From assembly GCF_900177615.1 (NCBI RefSeq), contig NZ_FXAP01000005.1, forward strand, positions 1-64,000: a DNA stretch of 64,000 bases, written 5' to 3'. Each line of letters starts with the position of its first letter. Positions within the stretch are counted from its first letter, which is position 1. This DNA comes from Plantibacter flavus (GTDB taxonomy: Bacteria > Actinomycetota > Actinomycetes > Actinomycetales > Microbacteriaceae). The position numbers and the translations under genes were made by a program. The notes below the pieces were generated by a model. That model saw only the letters and a program-made list of their open reading frames with translations. It was not told where the DNA came from and ran no database searches. Positions 31,461 through 40,519 of the stretch are shown here, piece by piece.

Positions 31461-31894
31461 GCGGCCTGGAGAGCCTCTACCAGGAGCTCATCCTCGACCA
31501 CGCCCGCCAGCGCCACGGCTTCGGGTTGCGGGACGCGCCCGCCGCCGAGTCGCACCAGCTCAACCCCACCTGCGGCGACGAGGTCACCCTGCAGCTCCAT
31601 CCCGGGCCCGACGGTCGGCTCGCACCGATCGCCTGGGAGGGACACGGCTGCTCGATCTCGCAGGCGTCGAGCTCCTGCCTGAGCGACCTCGCGGCAGGCC
31701 TCACACCGTCCGAGCTCCAGGCCCTGGTCGACGAGTTCCGGACGGTCATCCGCTCGCGGGGCACGCTCGAGTTCGACGAGGAACGGTTCGGAGACGCCGC
31801 GGCGTTCAGTGGCGTCTCGCGCTACATCGCGCGCGTGAAGTGCGCCATGCTCCCCTGGGTCGCCGCCGAGGAGGCCATCTCCCGCCTGCCGTGA
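31457..31894 (+). CDS. sufU: SufU-type zinc-dependent sulfurtransferase
   Basis: Partner of SufS, accepting its persulfide sulfur. The 145-residue protein has the conserved C39-G-D41, C65 and C129, the zinc/sulfur ligands of the SufU group, in 'NPTCGDEV', 'GHGCSISQASSSC' and 'VKCAMLPW'. Translationally coupled to sufS by an ATGA overlap. Ends 34 bases before convergent hisC. Confidence 0.93.
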   Translation: MSGLESLYQELILDHARQRHGFGLRDAPAAESHQLNPTCGDEVTLQLHPGPDGRLAPIAWEGHGCSISQASSSCLSDLAAGLTPSELQALVDEFRTVIRSRGTLEFDEERFGDAAAFSGVSRYIARVKCAMLPWVAAEEAISRLP

Positions 31895-31928
31895 GCAGGC
31901 GCACCACCGCCGCCCGGCCGAGGGCTGA

Positions 31929-33008
31929 TCAGGCGGGGCTGATCGCCGCCAGGGCCTCGAGGAACGAGGTCGTCTCCGCTTCGGTGCCCGCGGTCACCCG
32001 CAGGTGGTTCGGGATGCCCACGTCACGGATGAGGATCCCCCGCGCGAAGAGCGCCTCGAACGCCGCGTGCGGATCGGCGACGCCGCCGAACAGCACGAAG
32101 TTGGATCCGCTCCGCTTCGGGTCGTAGCCGAGACGCCCGAGCTCGACGACGAGGCGATCGCGCTGGGTCCGGATGTCATCGACCATCGCCAGCATCTCGT
32201 CGGCGTGCCGGAGTGCGGCGGTCGCGGCCGCCTGCGTCAGGGCGCTCAGGTGGTATGGGAGCCGGACGAGTCTCAGTGCGTCGACGACCGCGGGGTCGGC
32301 GGCGAGGTACCCGAGACGGACCCCGGCGAAGGCGAAGGCCTTGCTCATCGTCCTGGAGACGATCAGGCGCGGACGCCCCTCCAACAGCGTGAGCGCGCTC
32401 GCCTCGTCGTCCGGAGCGAACTCCGCATACGCTTCGTCGACGATCACCATGCCCCTCGACGCCTCGTACACCGCGGTGATGGTCTCGAGCGACAACGGTG
32501 TTCCGGTGGGGTTGTTGGGCGAGCAGAGGAACACGAGGTCGGGATCCGCCTCGGCCACCTGACGCGCGGCGGTCTCGGGCGAGAGCTCGAACTCGGCGTC
32601 ACGCGTCGCAGGGATCCACCTGGTGCCGACGCCGGCGGCCAGGAGCGGATACATCGAGTACGTCGGCGTGAACCCGAGGAGCGAGCGCCCGGGACCGCCG
32701 AAGGCCTGCAGGATGTGCTGCAGCACTTCGTTCGACCCGTTCCCCGCCCACATCTGCTCCGGGGTCACCCCGTGACCCAGGTAAACCGCCAGTGCCTCCC
32801 GGAGTTCCGTGAACTCGCGGTCGGGGTACCGGTTCACGGTGAGGACCGCCGAGGCGAGCGATGCGACGATGTCGTGCGCGACCACCTCAGGGATCGGGTG
32901 CGTGTTCTCGTTGACGTTGAGCGCCACCGGCACCAGGGCCTGGGGAGCGCCGTACGGGCGCTGTCCTCGGAGGTCGTCGCGGATGGGCAGGTCGTCGAGA
33001 GCGGTCAC
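31929..33008 (-). CDS. hisC: histidinol-phosphate aminotransferase
   Basis: PLP-dependent step seven of histidine synthesis. The 359-residue protein has 'NENTHPIP', 'LCSPNNPTGTPL', the cofactor lysine in 'SRTMSKAFAFAG' and 'RLGYLAA'. GTG start with TAGCAT exactly six bases before it: a leaderless promoter of its own. It is separated from hisB by the suf pair on the opposite strand, and hisD, its usual upstream neighbour, is absent. Confidence 0.94.
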   Translation of the reverse strand: MTALDDLPIRDDLRGQRPYGAPQALVPVALNVNENTHPIPEVVAHDIVASLASAVLTVNRYPDREFTELREALAVYLGHGVTPEQMWAGNGSNEVLQHILQAFGGPGRSLLGFTPTYSMYPLLAAGVGTRWIPATRDAEFELSPETAARQVAEADPDLVFLCSPNNPTGTPLSLETITAVYEASRGMVIVDEAYAEFAPDDEASALTLLEGRPRLIVSRTMSKAFAFAGVRLGYLAADPAVVDALRLVRLPYHLSALTQAAATAALRHADEMLAMVDDIRTQRDRLVVELGRLGYDPKRSGSNFVLFGGVADPHAAFEALFARGILIRDVGIPNHLRVTAGTEAETTSFLEALAAISPA

Positions 33009-33039
33009 TCCACAATGCTAGCCACTCCGACCGGCGCGC

Positions 33040-34500
33040 TCACTCCGCCTGACGCTCCCGACGAAGGACCTCGTGCCGGGGGCTCGCCGGGTTCAACAGC
33101 GAGTGGCGTCGCCCGTAGGCGAAGTACACGATGAGACCGATCACGAGCCAGACCCCGAAGCGCAGCCAGGTCTCCCAGTGCAACTGCAGGATCAGGAAGC
33201 CGGACGCCAGGACGCCGAACGCCGGGACGAACGGCATCAACGGCAACCGGAAGGAGCGGGGCTCGTCCGGCTTCGTGTACCGGAACACGATCACCGACAC
33301 GCAGACCACGATGAAGGCGGCCAGGATGCCGATGTTCGTGAGGTCGGCGACCTGCTTGATCGGGAACACACCGGCGAAGACGGCTGCCGCTCCGCCGGCG
33401 ATCCAGGTCACCCGCTGCGGCACGCCTCGCCGATCCGTGCGCGAGAACCACCGCGGAAGAAGACCGTCGCGACTCATCGAGAACCAGACGCGGGTGACGC
33501 CCAACAGGAACGTCAGCATCACGGTGAGGATCGACAGGACGGCGAAGACGGAGATGATCGTCGCGACCACGGGCAGGCCGACGCTCTGGAACGCCGATGC
33601 GAACCCGGCCGTGGGGTCGATGTCGGTGTAGTTCTGCATGCCGGTCAGCACGAGGGTGGCCGCGACGTACAGGAGCATGGCGACGATGAGGGAGAGGATG
33701 ATCGCCTTCGGCATGTGCTTCTTGCCGTCCTTCGCCTCCTCGGCCGCCGTACTCATCGCGTCGTATCCGAAGACCGCGAAGAAGACCGTCGCGGCACCGG
33801 CGAACACCGGCCCGAAACCGCTGGGGAGGAACGGATCGTAGTTCTCCCCGTCGATGTAGAAGACCCCGAGGCCGATGATGAACAGGATGAGCAGGACCTT
33901 GATCCCGACCGCGACGAGCTCGAATCGACCGAAGGCCTTCGTCCCGCGGCTCAGGATGAAGGTCACGAGGAGACAGACGAAGATGGCGGGGAGATTGACG
34001 AGGCCGCCCTTCCCCTCGTCGGCGGTCGAGGTCATCCAGGCCGGCATGTGGATCCCGATGCCCGACAGGAAGGCGTCGAAGTAGCCGGAGATCCCGATCG
34101 CGACCACCGCGACGATCGCGATGTACTCGAGCAACAGGTCCCAACCGATGAACCAGCCGATGATCTCGCCGAGCGCCACATACCCGTAGGTGTACGCGGA
34201 CCCGGCTCTCGGGATCATGCCGGCGAACTCCGCGTACGACAAGGCTGCGGCCGCGGAGGCGAGACCCGCGATCAGGAAGGAGAAGAGGACGGCCGGCCCG
34301 ACAGCGGGCGAGGTCTGGCTCCCATGAGCGACGAGTCCGGCGAGTGAGAAGATCCCCACCCCGATGATGCCACCGACCCCGATGGCCGTGAGTTGCCAGA
34401 GCCCGAGGCTCTTGAACAGCTTCGAACCGGAGGTCTCATCCTCGATCTCCGCGATCGGCTTCTTCCGGAGCAGCGAGCGGCTCCGATCGTCTGTACTCAT
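33040..34500 (-). CDS. APC-family amino-acid permease (cationic amino-acid transporter type)
   Basis: A 486-residue secondary transporter with about twelve membrane helices. Family features: 'IGVGGIIGVGIFSLAG' in helix 1, 'ALSYAEFAGMIPRAGSAYTYGYVALGEIIGW' and 'GILAAFIVVCVSVIVFRYTKP' near the end. The sequence resembles the CAT/YfnA branch that moves basic or branched amino acids; substrate not determined. ATG preceded by GGAGG. Confidence 0.9.
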   Translation of the reverse strand: MSTDDRSRSLLRKKPIAEIEDETSGSKLFKSLGLWQLTAIGVGGIIGVGIFSLAGLVAHGSQTSPAVGPAVLFSFLIAGLASAAAALSYAEFAGMIPRAGSAYTYGYVALGEIIGWFIGWDLLLEYIAIVAVVAIGISGYFDAFLSGIGIHMPAWMTSTADEGKGGLVNLPAIFVCLLVTFILSRGTKAFGRFELVAVGIKVLLILFIIGLGVFYIDGENYDPFLPSGFGPVFAGAATVFFAVFGYDAMSTAAEEAKDGKKHMPKAIILSLIVAMLLYVAATLVLTGMQNYTDIDPTAGFASAFQSVGLPVVATIISVFAVLSILTVMLTFLLGVTRVWFSMSRDGLLPRWFSRTDRRGVPQRVTWIAGGAAAVFAGVFPIKQVADLTNIGILAAFIVVCVSVIVFRYTKPDEPRSFRLPLMPFVPAFGVLASGFLILQLHWETWLRFGVWLVIGLIVYFAYGRRHSLLNPASPRHEVLRRERQAE

Positions 34501-34589
34501 GCGTGCCTCCGACGATGCTGCGGGCGTCGTTGCACCGCGCCATCGACGATAGCTGAGAACCAGCGCGAAGTGACCCGCCGATTGTCGGC

Positions 34590-34982
34590 CTACTCGGCCG
34601 CGTACCGCTGCGGGATCGCCAGGCGCTGCCCGGGCTCGACACCGGCGGTACTGAGCTGATTGAGGTTCATGATCTCGGCGATGACGTCGCGCGGGTCGGC
34701 GTCGGGTGCGATGGACTCGGCCAGCTGCCAGAGCGACTCGCCCGGGTCGACCGTGATGTACGTGAACGTGGCTCCAGCCGCCGCCGTGTTGGCCGCGGCC
34801 CCGCCTGCCGAGAGTCCGACGACCGCGACGCCGATGACCAGCGGGATGGCGGCGAGCGTGGTGAAGACGACGCGACCGCGCTTCGTCAGGCGGAGCCGGC
34901 GTTTGGACGGTGCGTCCGACGTCGGTGCCTGCGCCGTCCGTGCGGGAAGCGCCCGGTGGGACCCGATCAGTGCTGCGCTCAT
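34590..34982 (-). CDS. LysM-domain membrane protein, SOS-controlled
   Basis: A 130-residue protein: basic N-terminus, one membrane segment at about 38-62, and a LysM peptidoglycan-binding domain at about 73-126 ('[21 protein letters not shown]'). It is divergent from lexA with LexA-type boxes over its promoter. The same position holds a LysM protein in Mycobacterium (Rv2719c) and the division inhibitor YneA beside lexA in Bacillus, so the likely role is to delay cell division after DNA damage by acting at the septal wall. Ribosome site GGAGGG is six bases before the ATG. Confidence 0.85.
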   Translation of the reverse strand: MSAALIGSHRALPARTAQAPTSDAPSKRRLRLTKRGRVVFTTLAAIPLVIGVAVVGLSAGGAAANTAAAGATFTYITVDPGESLWQLAESIAPDADPRDVIAEIMNLNQLSTAGVEPGQRLAIPQRYAAE

Positions 34983-35054
34983 GTCAACCCTCCAAGAGTG
35001 TGCTCATCGTGTGATGAGGACTCGTACCCGACACTCGACCAGGAGTGCCGGATA

Positions 35055-35068
35055 CGAACCTGTGTTCC
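35055..35068. promoter_or_regulatory. LexA box 1
   Basis: CGAACCTGTGTTCC matches the actinobacterial/Bacillus SOS box CGAAC-N4-GTTCG with one mismatch. It borders the -10 of the LysM gene promoter. Confidence 0.65.
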
Positions 35069-35081
35069 GAATATATCTTCG
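35068..35081. promoter_or_regulatory. LexA box 2 (degenerate)
   Basis: CGAATATATCTTCG keeps the outer CGAA and TTCG halves of the SOS box, with both inner bases changed. It covers the -10 box of the LysM gene and abuts box 1. Confidence 0.45.
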
Positions 35082-35098
35082 ATTGTTCGAATACTCAA
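35070..35098 (-). promoter_or_regulatory. promoter of the LysM gene
   Basis: On the minus strand TTGAGT (35093-35098) and TATATT (35070-35075) are exactly 17 bases apart. LexA boxes 1 and 2 overlap the -10 end, so LexA binding would block it. Confidence 0.7.
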
Positions 35099-35140
35099 CC
35101 CTGTCTTCGTACCTGAGACGCGCGGGATCGGCGACACGCT

Positions 35141-35154
35141 CGAACAGATGTTTG
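35141..35154. promoter_or_regulatory. LexA box 3, over the lexA promoter
   Basis: CGAACAGATGTTTG, preceded by T, matches the SOS box CGAAC-N4-GTTCG at nine of ten defined bases. It overlaps the first bases of the lexA -35 box, consistent with autorepression. Confidence 0.75.
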
Positions 35155-35180
35155 TCTGGACGAGCTCGTGCGGATACAGT
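35152..35180 (+). promoter_or_regulatory. promoter of lexA
   Basis: TTGTCT (35152-35157), 17-base spacer, TACAGT (35175-35180). It is overlapped by LexA box 3 and gives a leader of about 65 bases with a GGCAGGAG ribosome site before the ATG. Confidence 0.7.
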
Positions 35181-35253
35181 TTCGAGTGTTGGAAGCAGTA
35201 CACCACCACCCACCGACATCGGTCACCGACAGCCGATCAGGGCAGGAGCGAAG

Positions 35254-35952
35254 ATGGCAGCGAACACGGCGGGCGACGGAGCCCGGGAGCGCCAGATCGG
35301 CGGCACCCGGCGACGGAAGAGCCTGAGCGACAAGCAGCTGGCGATCCTCGACGTCATCCAGCGCTCGGTCTCGCAGCGCGGGTATCCGCCGAGTATGCGA
35401 GAGATCGGCGACGCCGTCGGGCTCGCCTCCCTGTCGAGTGTCACGCACCAACTCGGACAGCTCGAACTCAGCGGATACCTCCGACGCGATCCCAACCGTC
35501 CCCGCGCCATCGAGGTGCTCATCGACCTGCCGAGCGCCGTCGAGGGCAGCGATCCCGACTCCGCTCCCCCGGTCGGCGACGCCGCCATGGTCCCGCTCGT
35601 CGGCCGCATCGCCGCCGGCATCCCGATCACGGCCGAGCAGCAGGTCGAGGAGATCTTCCCACTGCCCCGCCAGCTGGTCGGCAAGGGCAGTCTGTTCATG
35701 CTGAAGGTCGTCGGCGACTCGATGGTCGACGCCGCGATCTGCGACGGCGACTGGGTCGTCATCCGCGAGCAGAAGACCGCCGAGAACGGCGAGATCGTCG
35801 CGGCGATGCTCGACGAGGAGGCGACCGTGAAGGTGTTCCGCCAGCGCGACGGCCACACCTGGCTGCTCCCCCGGAACTCGGCCTTCGAACCGATCCTCGG
35901 CGACCACGCCGAGGTCCTCGGCAAGGTCGTCGCCGTGCTCCGAACGGTCTGA
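35254..35952 (+). CDS. lexA: SOS repressor LexA
   Basis: Represses DNA-damage genes until RecA filaments trigger its self-cleavage. The 232-residue protein has a winged helix domain (about 22-90, '[24 protein letters not shown]'), the cleavage site A121-G122 in 'RIAAGIPI', catalytic S156 in 'VGDSMVDA' and K193 in 'ATVKVFRQ'. I chose the ATG at 35254 because a ribosome site precedes it and an open upstream extension would run through the promoter. Confidence 0.97.
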   Translation: MAANTAGDGARERQIGGTRRRKSLSDKQLAILDVIQRSVSQRGYPPSMREIGDAVGLASLSSVTHQLGQLELSGYLRRDPNRPRAIEVLIDLPSAVEGSDPDSAPPVGDAAMVPLVGRIAAGIPITAEQQVEEIFPLPRQLVGKGSLFMLKVVGDSMVDAAICDGDWVVIREQKTAENGEIVAAMLDEEATVKVFRQRDGHTWLLPRNSAFEPILGDHAEVLGKVVAVLRTV

Positions 35953-35976
35953 CCGCCCGGACCACTCCGCGACAGC

Positions 35977-36018
35977 GACGAGGGCCGGGACGATCCACGG
36001 ATCGTCCCGGCCCTCGTC
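35977..36018. terminator. bidirectional terminator between lexA and metE
   Basis: Two arms of 19 bases (35977-35995 and 36000-36018) are perfectly complementary around CACG; the arm begins GACGAGGGCC. It occupies the gap between convergent lexA and metE and can stop both. Confidence 0.85.
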
Positions 36019-36036
36019 CGTGCCGGACCGACGACG

Positions 36037-38364
36037 TCAGCCGGTCGCACCGACCCGTGCGCGAACCGCACGCGTGGCCTCGACGATGTTGGCGAGGGAG
36101 GCGACCGTCTCCTCGTACCCTCGCGTCTTGAGTCCGCAGTCCGGGTTCACCCAGACCTGTCGCAGCGGGATCCCCTCCAGCGCGATCTCGAGCAACGCGG
36201 CCACCTCCGCGACGCTCGGCACCCGAGGCGAGTGGATGTCGTAGACGCCCGGGCCGATGCCGTGGTCGAAACCACTCGCTCGGATGTCGGACACGACCTC
36301 CATCCGAGACCGTGCCGCCTCGATGCTCGTCACGTCGGCGTCCAGCCGTCGGATCGCGTCGATCACCACACCGAACTCGGAGTAGCAGAGGTGGGTGTGG
36401 ATCTGCGTCTCGGCGCGCACGCCCGCGGTCGCCAGCCGGAAGGAGCCCACCGACCAGTCGAGGTACCGCCCCTGGTCGGCCCGCCGGAGCGGGAGCAGTT
36501 CGCGGAGTGCGGGTTCGTCGACCTGGATGATGCGGATGCCGGCCCGCTCCAGGTCGGCGATCTCGTCACGCAGGGCGAGGGCGACCTGGTTCGCCGTCTC
36601 GGCGAGCGGTTGGTCGTCGCGCACGAACGACCAGGCGAGGATCGTCACCGGACCCGTGAGCATGCCCTTCACCGGCTTGGTGGTCAACGACTGCGTGTAG
36701 GCCGACCATTCGACCGTGATCGGCGCCGCCCGCGAGACGTCACCCCACAGGATCGACGGACGGGTGCATCGCGAACCGTAGGACTGCACCCACCCGTGCT
36801 CCGTCACGGCGAACCCGTCCAGGTGCTCGGCGAAGTACTGGACCATGTCGTTGCGCTCAGGCTCACCGTGGACGACGACGTCGATCCCGAGATCCTCCTG
36901 CAGCGCCACGACGCGCCCGATCTCCGCGCGCATCGTCGCGACGTAGGCCTGCTCGTCGAGCGTCCTGGCGACCCGCTGCGCGCGGGCACGACGGATGTCG
37001 CCGGTCTGCGGGAAGGAGCCGATCGTCGTCGTCGGGAGGAACGGCAGGCCGAGCGCCTGCTTCTGCGCCGTGGCGCGCTCCTGGTAGTCGTCTCGGGTGA
37101 AGTCCGCTGGGACGAGCGCTGCCGTCCGTGCACGGATGGCGGCATCGACGACCCCGGGCGCGGCGAGCCGATCGTCGAGCGCCGCCGACGCTGCGGTGAG
37201 CTCGGCCGCGATGGACGCAGGTCCCCGGGTGAGACCACGTGCGAGGACCGCGATCTGATCCACCTTCTGGTCGGCGAAGGCGAGCCAGCTCCGCAGACGC
37301 GGGTCGAGCTTCGTCTCCACCGACACGTCGTGCGGGACGTGGAGGAGGGAGGTCGAGGTGGACACCGCGAGCTGCGGGAAGCGCTCCGCCGCGCGCGCCA
37401 GGAGATCGGCCGCGGCCGCCAGGTCGCCACGCCACACGTTGTGGCCGTCGATCACCCCCGCGACGACGGTCTTCGACGCGAGCCCGGCCGACGACTCCGG
37501 CAGGCCGCCTCGGACGAGGTCGACACCGACAGCCTCGACGCCCGAGGCGGCGAGCACCGGGACGGCGTCACCCAAGGCGCCGTAGGGAGCCGCGACGAAG
37601 ATCGCCGGGCGGTCGGACAAAGCGGACAGGACCGCCGTCGATCGCTCGATCGCCGCGAGGACCGTCGCCCTCGGCACGTCGAACGTCTCCGACACGAGTG
37701 CGGGTTCGTCGAGCTGCACCCAGGGCGCGCCGGCAGCGGCCAAACGCTGGAGGAGTTCCGCGTAGACGGGCAGCACCGCCTCCAGTCGGTCGATCGGGGC
37801 GAATCCCTCGGAGGCCCCGTCGGCCGCCTTCGACAGCAGCAGGAACGTCACGGGGCCCACGATGACCGGCCGCGTCACGTACCCCTCGGCGAGGCCCTCG
37901 CGGAACTGCTCGACCACTCGGTCGTCGGAGAGCGCGAACGGCGTCGACTCGCCGATCTCCGGGACGAGGTAGTGGTAATTCGAGTCGAACCACTTCGTCA
38001 TCTCGAGCGGGGCGAGGTCGCCGGCGCCACGAGCGATCGTGAACGCCCCGGAGAGATCGACCCGACCGTCGGCCCCGACGAGCGACGAGAAGCGCTCCGG
38101 GACGGCGCCGACGGTGAGCGCGGCGTCCAGGACCTGGTCGTAGAACGAGAAGCTCTCGGGGATCGCGGCGTTCGTCGGGTCGAGGCCGAGCTCCGCGAGG
38201 CGGGCACGCGCGGCGGCGCGCAGCTCGGAGGCCGTCCGCTCGAGCGCCTCGGCGTCGATGCGGCCGGCCCAGAAGGACTCGACGGCGCGCTTCAACTCCC
38301 GGTTCGGCCCGATGCGCGGGTAGCCGAGGATGGTGCCGACGGGGAATGCGGAGGTGGGGTTCAT
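36037..38364 (-). CDS. metE: cobalamin-independent methionine synthase
   Basis: Transfers a methyl group from methyltetrahydrofolate triglutamate to homocysteine. The 775-residue protein shows the two-barrel layout, with the zinc site in the second half: His and Cys in 'QIHTHLCYSEF' and the distal Cys in 'VNPDCGLKTRGYEE'. 'GYPRIGPNRELKRAVE' at the N-terminus is typical. The ATG overlaps the metF stop by four bases. Confidence 0.97.
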   Translation of the reverse strand: MNPTSAFPVGTILGYPRIGPNRELKRAVESFWAGRIDAEALERTASELRAAARARLAELGLDPTNAAIPESFSFYDQVLDAALTVGAVPERFSSLVGADGRVDLSGAFTIARGAGDLAPLEMTKWFDSNYHYLVPEIGESTPFALSDDRVVEQFREGLAEGYVTRPVIVGPVTFLLLSKAADGASEGFAPIDRLEAVLPVYAELLQRLAAAGAPWVQLDEPALVSETFDVPRATVLAAIERSTAVLSALSDRPAIFVAAPYGALGDAVPVLAASGVEAVGVDLVRGGLPESSAGLASKTVVAGVIDGHNVWRGDLAAAADLLARAAERFPQLAVSTSTSLLHVPHDVSVETKLDPRLRSWLAFADQKVDQIAVLARGLTRGPASIAAELTAASAALDDRLAAPGVVDAAIRARTAALVPADFTRDDYQERATAQKQALGLPFLPTTTIGSFPQTGDIRRARAQRVARTLDEQAYVATMRAEIGRVVALQEDLGIDVVVHGEPERNDMVQYFAEHLDGFAVTEHGWVQSYGSRCTRPSILWGDVSRAAPITVEWSAYTQSLTTKPVKGMLTGPVTILAWSFVRDDQPLAETANQVALALRDEIADLERAGIRIIQVDEPALRELLPLRRADQGRYLDWSVGSFRLATAGVRAETQIHTHLCYSEFGVVIDAIRRLDADVTSIEAARSRMEVVSDIRASGFDHGIGPGVYDIHSPRVPSVAEVAALLEIALEGIPLRQVWVNPDCGLKTRGYEETVASLANIVEATRAVRARVGATG

Positions 38365-39359
38365 CGTGCGTCCTTGCTGGTGAGTGGATCGGGGATGGGA
38401 TGACGGACCGTTCGGTCGCCTTGCACGGGGATGCCGGCACGGTGCAACACGTCGAGCACCGTCCGATGCTGGTTGAAGGCGTAGAGGTGGACGCCGGGCG
38501 CGCCGCCCGCGACGACGTCGCGGATGAGTCGAGCGGAGTAGTCGGTGCCGATGTCGATCCGTCCCGCTTCGTCCGGCTCGACCTCGAGCGCGATGGCCAG
38601 GTCACTCGGGAGCGCCTCGCCGCTGAGCTCGAGCACCCGACGCAGCCGTGCCGGACTCGTGATGGGCATCACGCCCGGCAGGATGGGCATGGTGACGCCG
38701 TGACGTCTCGCACGTTCCGCGAAGGCGAGGTAGTCGTCGGCATGGAAGAAGAGCTGGGTGATGGCGAGCGTCGCCCCCGCCGCCTGCTTCGCCAACAGGG
38801 TGTCGAGGTCCTGCGTCGTCGACCGTGAGCGGGGGTGTCCGTTGGGGAAGGCGGCGACGGCGATCCGCGGCCGATGGCGTCGCCCGAGCTGCACCGCGCC
38901 CGGGAGGCCGACCAGCGACCCCTCGGCGTACGGCTCGTGCTCGGCACTGACCCGGCCGATGAGCTGCACGAGTTCCGCAGCACTCCCCAGATCACCGAGG
39001 AAGGCGTCCCCCTCGACGGCTCCGGCGGGCGGGTCGCCGCGGAGCGCGAGGAAACTGTGCACCCCGGCATCGAGGAAGTCCTTGATGAGTCGGCTGGCCT
39101 GCGCGTGCGTCGAACCGACGCAGGTGAGATGGGCCATCGGATCCACCGAGGTCGACGTCCGGATGCTCCGCAGCACGTCCAGGCTCGCCGTTCGCGAGGA
39201 ACCACCGGCGCCGAAGGTGACCGAGATGAACTCCGGGCCGGCGGCGGCCAGGTGCTCGACCGTCCGTGCGAGCGCGAGGCCGCCGTCGAGCGTCTTGGGC
39301 GGGTACAGCTCGAACGAGAAGGGGGTACGCCTGGGACAGGCCGGCTCCGTCGTGGTCAT
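38361..39359 (-). CDS. metF: 5,10-methylenetetrahydrofolate reductase
   Basis: Flavin enzyme that makes the methyl donor for MetE. The 332-residue TIM-barrel protein starts 'MTTTEPACPRRTPFSFELYPPK', with 'FISVTFGAGGSSR', 'HLTCVGST', 'ALRGDPP' and 'ITQLFFHADDYL'. The ATG at 39359 was chosen over a long upstream open frame that lacks family similarity. First gene of metF-metE; I saw no convincing S-adenosylmethionine riboswitch upstream. Confidence 0.95.
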   Translation of the reverse strand: MTTTEPACPRRTPFSFELYPPKTLDGGLALARTVEHLAAAGPEFISVTFGAGGSSRTASLDVLRSIRTSTSVDPMAHLTCVGSTHAQASRLIKDFLDAGVHSFLALRGDPPAGAVEGDAFLGDLGSAAELVQLIGRVSAEHEPYAEGSLVGLPGAVQLGRRHRPRIAVAAFPNGHPRSRSTTQDLDTLLAKQAAGATLAITQLFFHADDYLAFAERARRHGVTMPILPGVMPITSPARLRRVLELSGEALPSDLAIALEVEPDEAGRIDIGTDYSARLIRDVVAGGAPGVHLYAFNQHRTVLDVLHRAGIPVQGDRTVRHPIPDPLTSKDAR

Positions 39360-39595
39360 GAGGTCTCGTCTCGGTGGCAGCGGATCGAGAGCCGGCGACC
39401 ACGCAGCACGCAGCGGATCCGCTGGTGTGTCGTGGGCGGGTGCCGGGCTCGGCTGTCGCTCCGATTCCGCCGGTGAGGGCGGGTACGATGCGCACGACGA
39501 TAGCAACGCCCGACGATCGGCGCGACGGACATCTGTCCGACAGCGTCATCCTGCGACACATTCCCCCGGCGGCGCTCCGGTCCTACGCTGATGCC

Positions 39596-40510
39596 ATGAC
39601 CGTGGGTACCAGGCACCGGAGCGCCGAGCGCCGAGTACTCGGCTCGCGCGTCATCGCGTCCTGCGTGGCGGTGATGATCGCCCTGTCCGGGTGCACGACG
39701 GCCGGATCGCCCGTACCGACGGCGACACGCACAGCCTCAGCGGAGGGCCTCGTGATCGAGTTCCGTCAGAACCGGGACCAGTACGCGAGCGACGCCGCGA
39801 TCGTCCGGGTCGGCAACGGCGGCGACCACGACATCACGATCGTCGGACTCGAGCTGTCGGGGTCGGCGTTCAGCGCGCCGACCGTCCGGGACCGATCCTC
39901 GACGATCCGCGCCGGACAGACCACGGACCTCGCCGTCGAGCTGCCCCCGATCGACTGCGACGCACGCGACGGGGAGTCGCAGGTCGATCTCCTGCTCCGA
40001 CTCGACGACGACTCGGTCCTGTCCGCCGCCGACCTCCCCGATCCGACGGACGCGCTGCAGCGGATCCGCTCCGCAACGTGCACGGTGGCGGCGGTGCAGC
40101 GCATCGCCAAGGTGGCGGCCGCACCCGGGATCCGCCTCGAGGGAGCCGGGTCCACGACGGTCGCCGTCCTGACGATCACGGCCGTACCGACCGGCGCTCC
40201 GGGCCGGCTGGAGCTCGTCGCGCTGCGGTCGACGGTCCTGCTGCGACCGGCGCCGACGGACGGCGGCGGTGGCCCGCCCCAGGACTGGCCGCTCAGCCTG
40301 ACCGTCGACGCCGCCGACGGCCCGCAGTCCATCGAACTGCGGATCATGCCGACGCGGTGCGACCCGCACGCTCTGGCGGAGGACAAGGTGGGGACCCTCT
40401 TCCCACTCGTCGTACGGATCGACGACGGCCCGGAGGCCGTCATGACCCTGCCGCTCGACGCCGACACGGCGGAGGCGCTCAAGGATGCCGTCCGCGCGCG
40501 GTGCGCGTGA
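39596..40510 (+). CDS. secreted lipoprotein of unknown function
   Basis: A 304-residue protein with signal peptide and lipobox 'IALSGC' (lipidated C33), so anchored outside the membrane. The mature part holds beta-rich stretches such as 'VRVGNGGDHDITIVGLELSGSAFS', reminiscent of immunoglobulin-like folds, and three later cysteines. TACGCT lies six bases before the ATG, suggesting a leaderless mRNA. Divergent from metF, convergent with hflX (nine-base gap). No family recognised. Confidence 0.8.
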   Translation: MTVGTRHRSAERRVLGSRVIASCVAVMIALSGCTTAGSPVPTATRTASAEGLVIEFRQNRDQYASDAAIVRVGNGGDHDITIVGLELSGSAFSAPTVRDRSSTIRAGQTTDLAVELPPIDCDARDGESQVDLLLRLDDDSVLSAADLPDPTDALQRIRSATCTVAAVQRIAKVAAAPGIRLEGAGSTTVAVLTITAVPTGAPGRLELVALRSTVLLRPAPTDGGGGPPQDWPLSLTVDAADGPQSIELRIMPTRCDPHALAEDKVGTLFPLVVRIDDGPEAVMTLPLDADTAEALKDAVRARCA

Positions 40511-40519
40511 GGGGTCGGG

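Noticed and set aside
35082-35092. A further LexA box around ATTGTTCGAAT
   Set aside because: Only one half of the site matches; it may just be part of the spacer of the LysM gene promoter.
39360-39595. S-adenosylmethionine or cobalamin riboswitch before metF
   Set aside because: I looked for conserved SAM-I/SAM-IV and B12-box elements and saw none convincing; a covariance-model search of this 236-base region would settle it.
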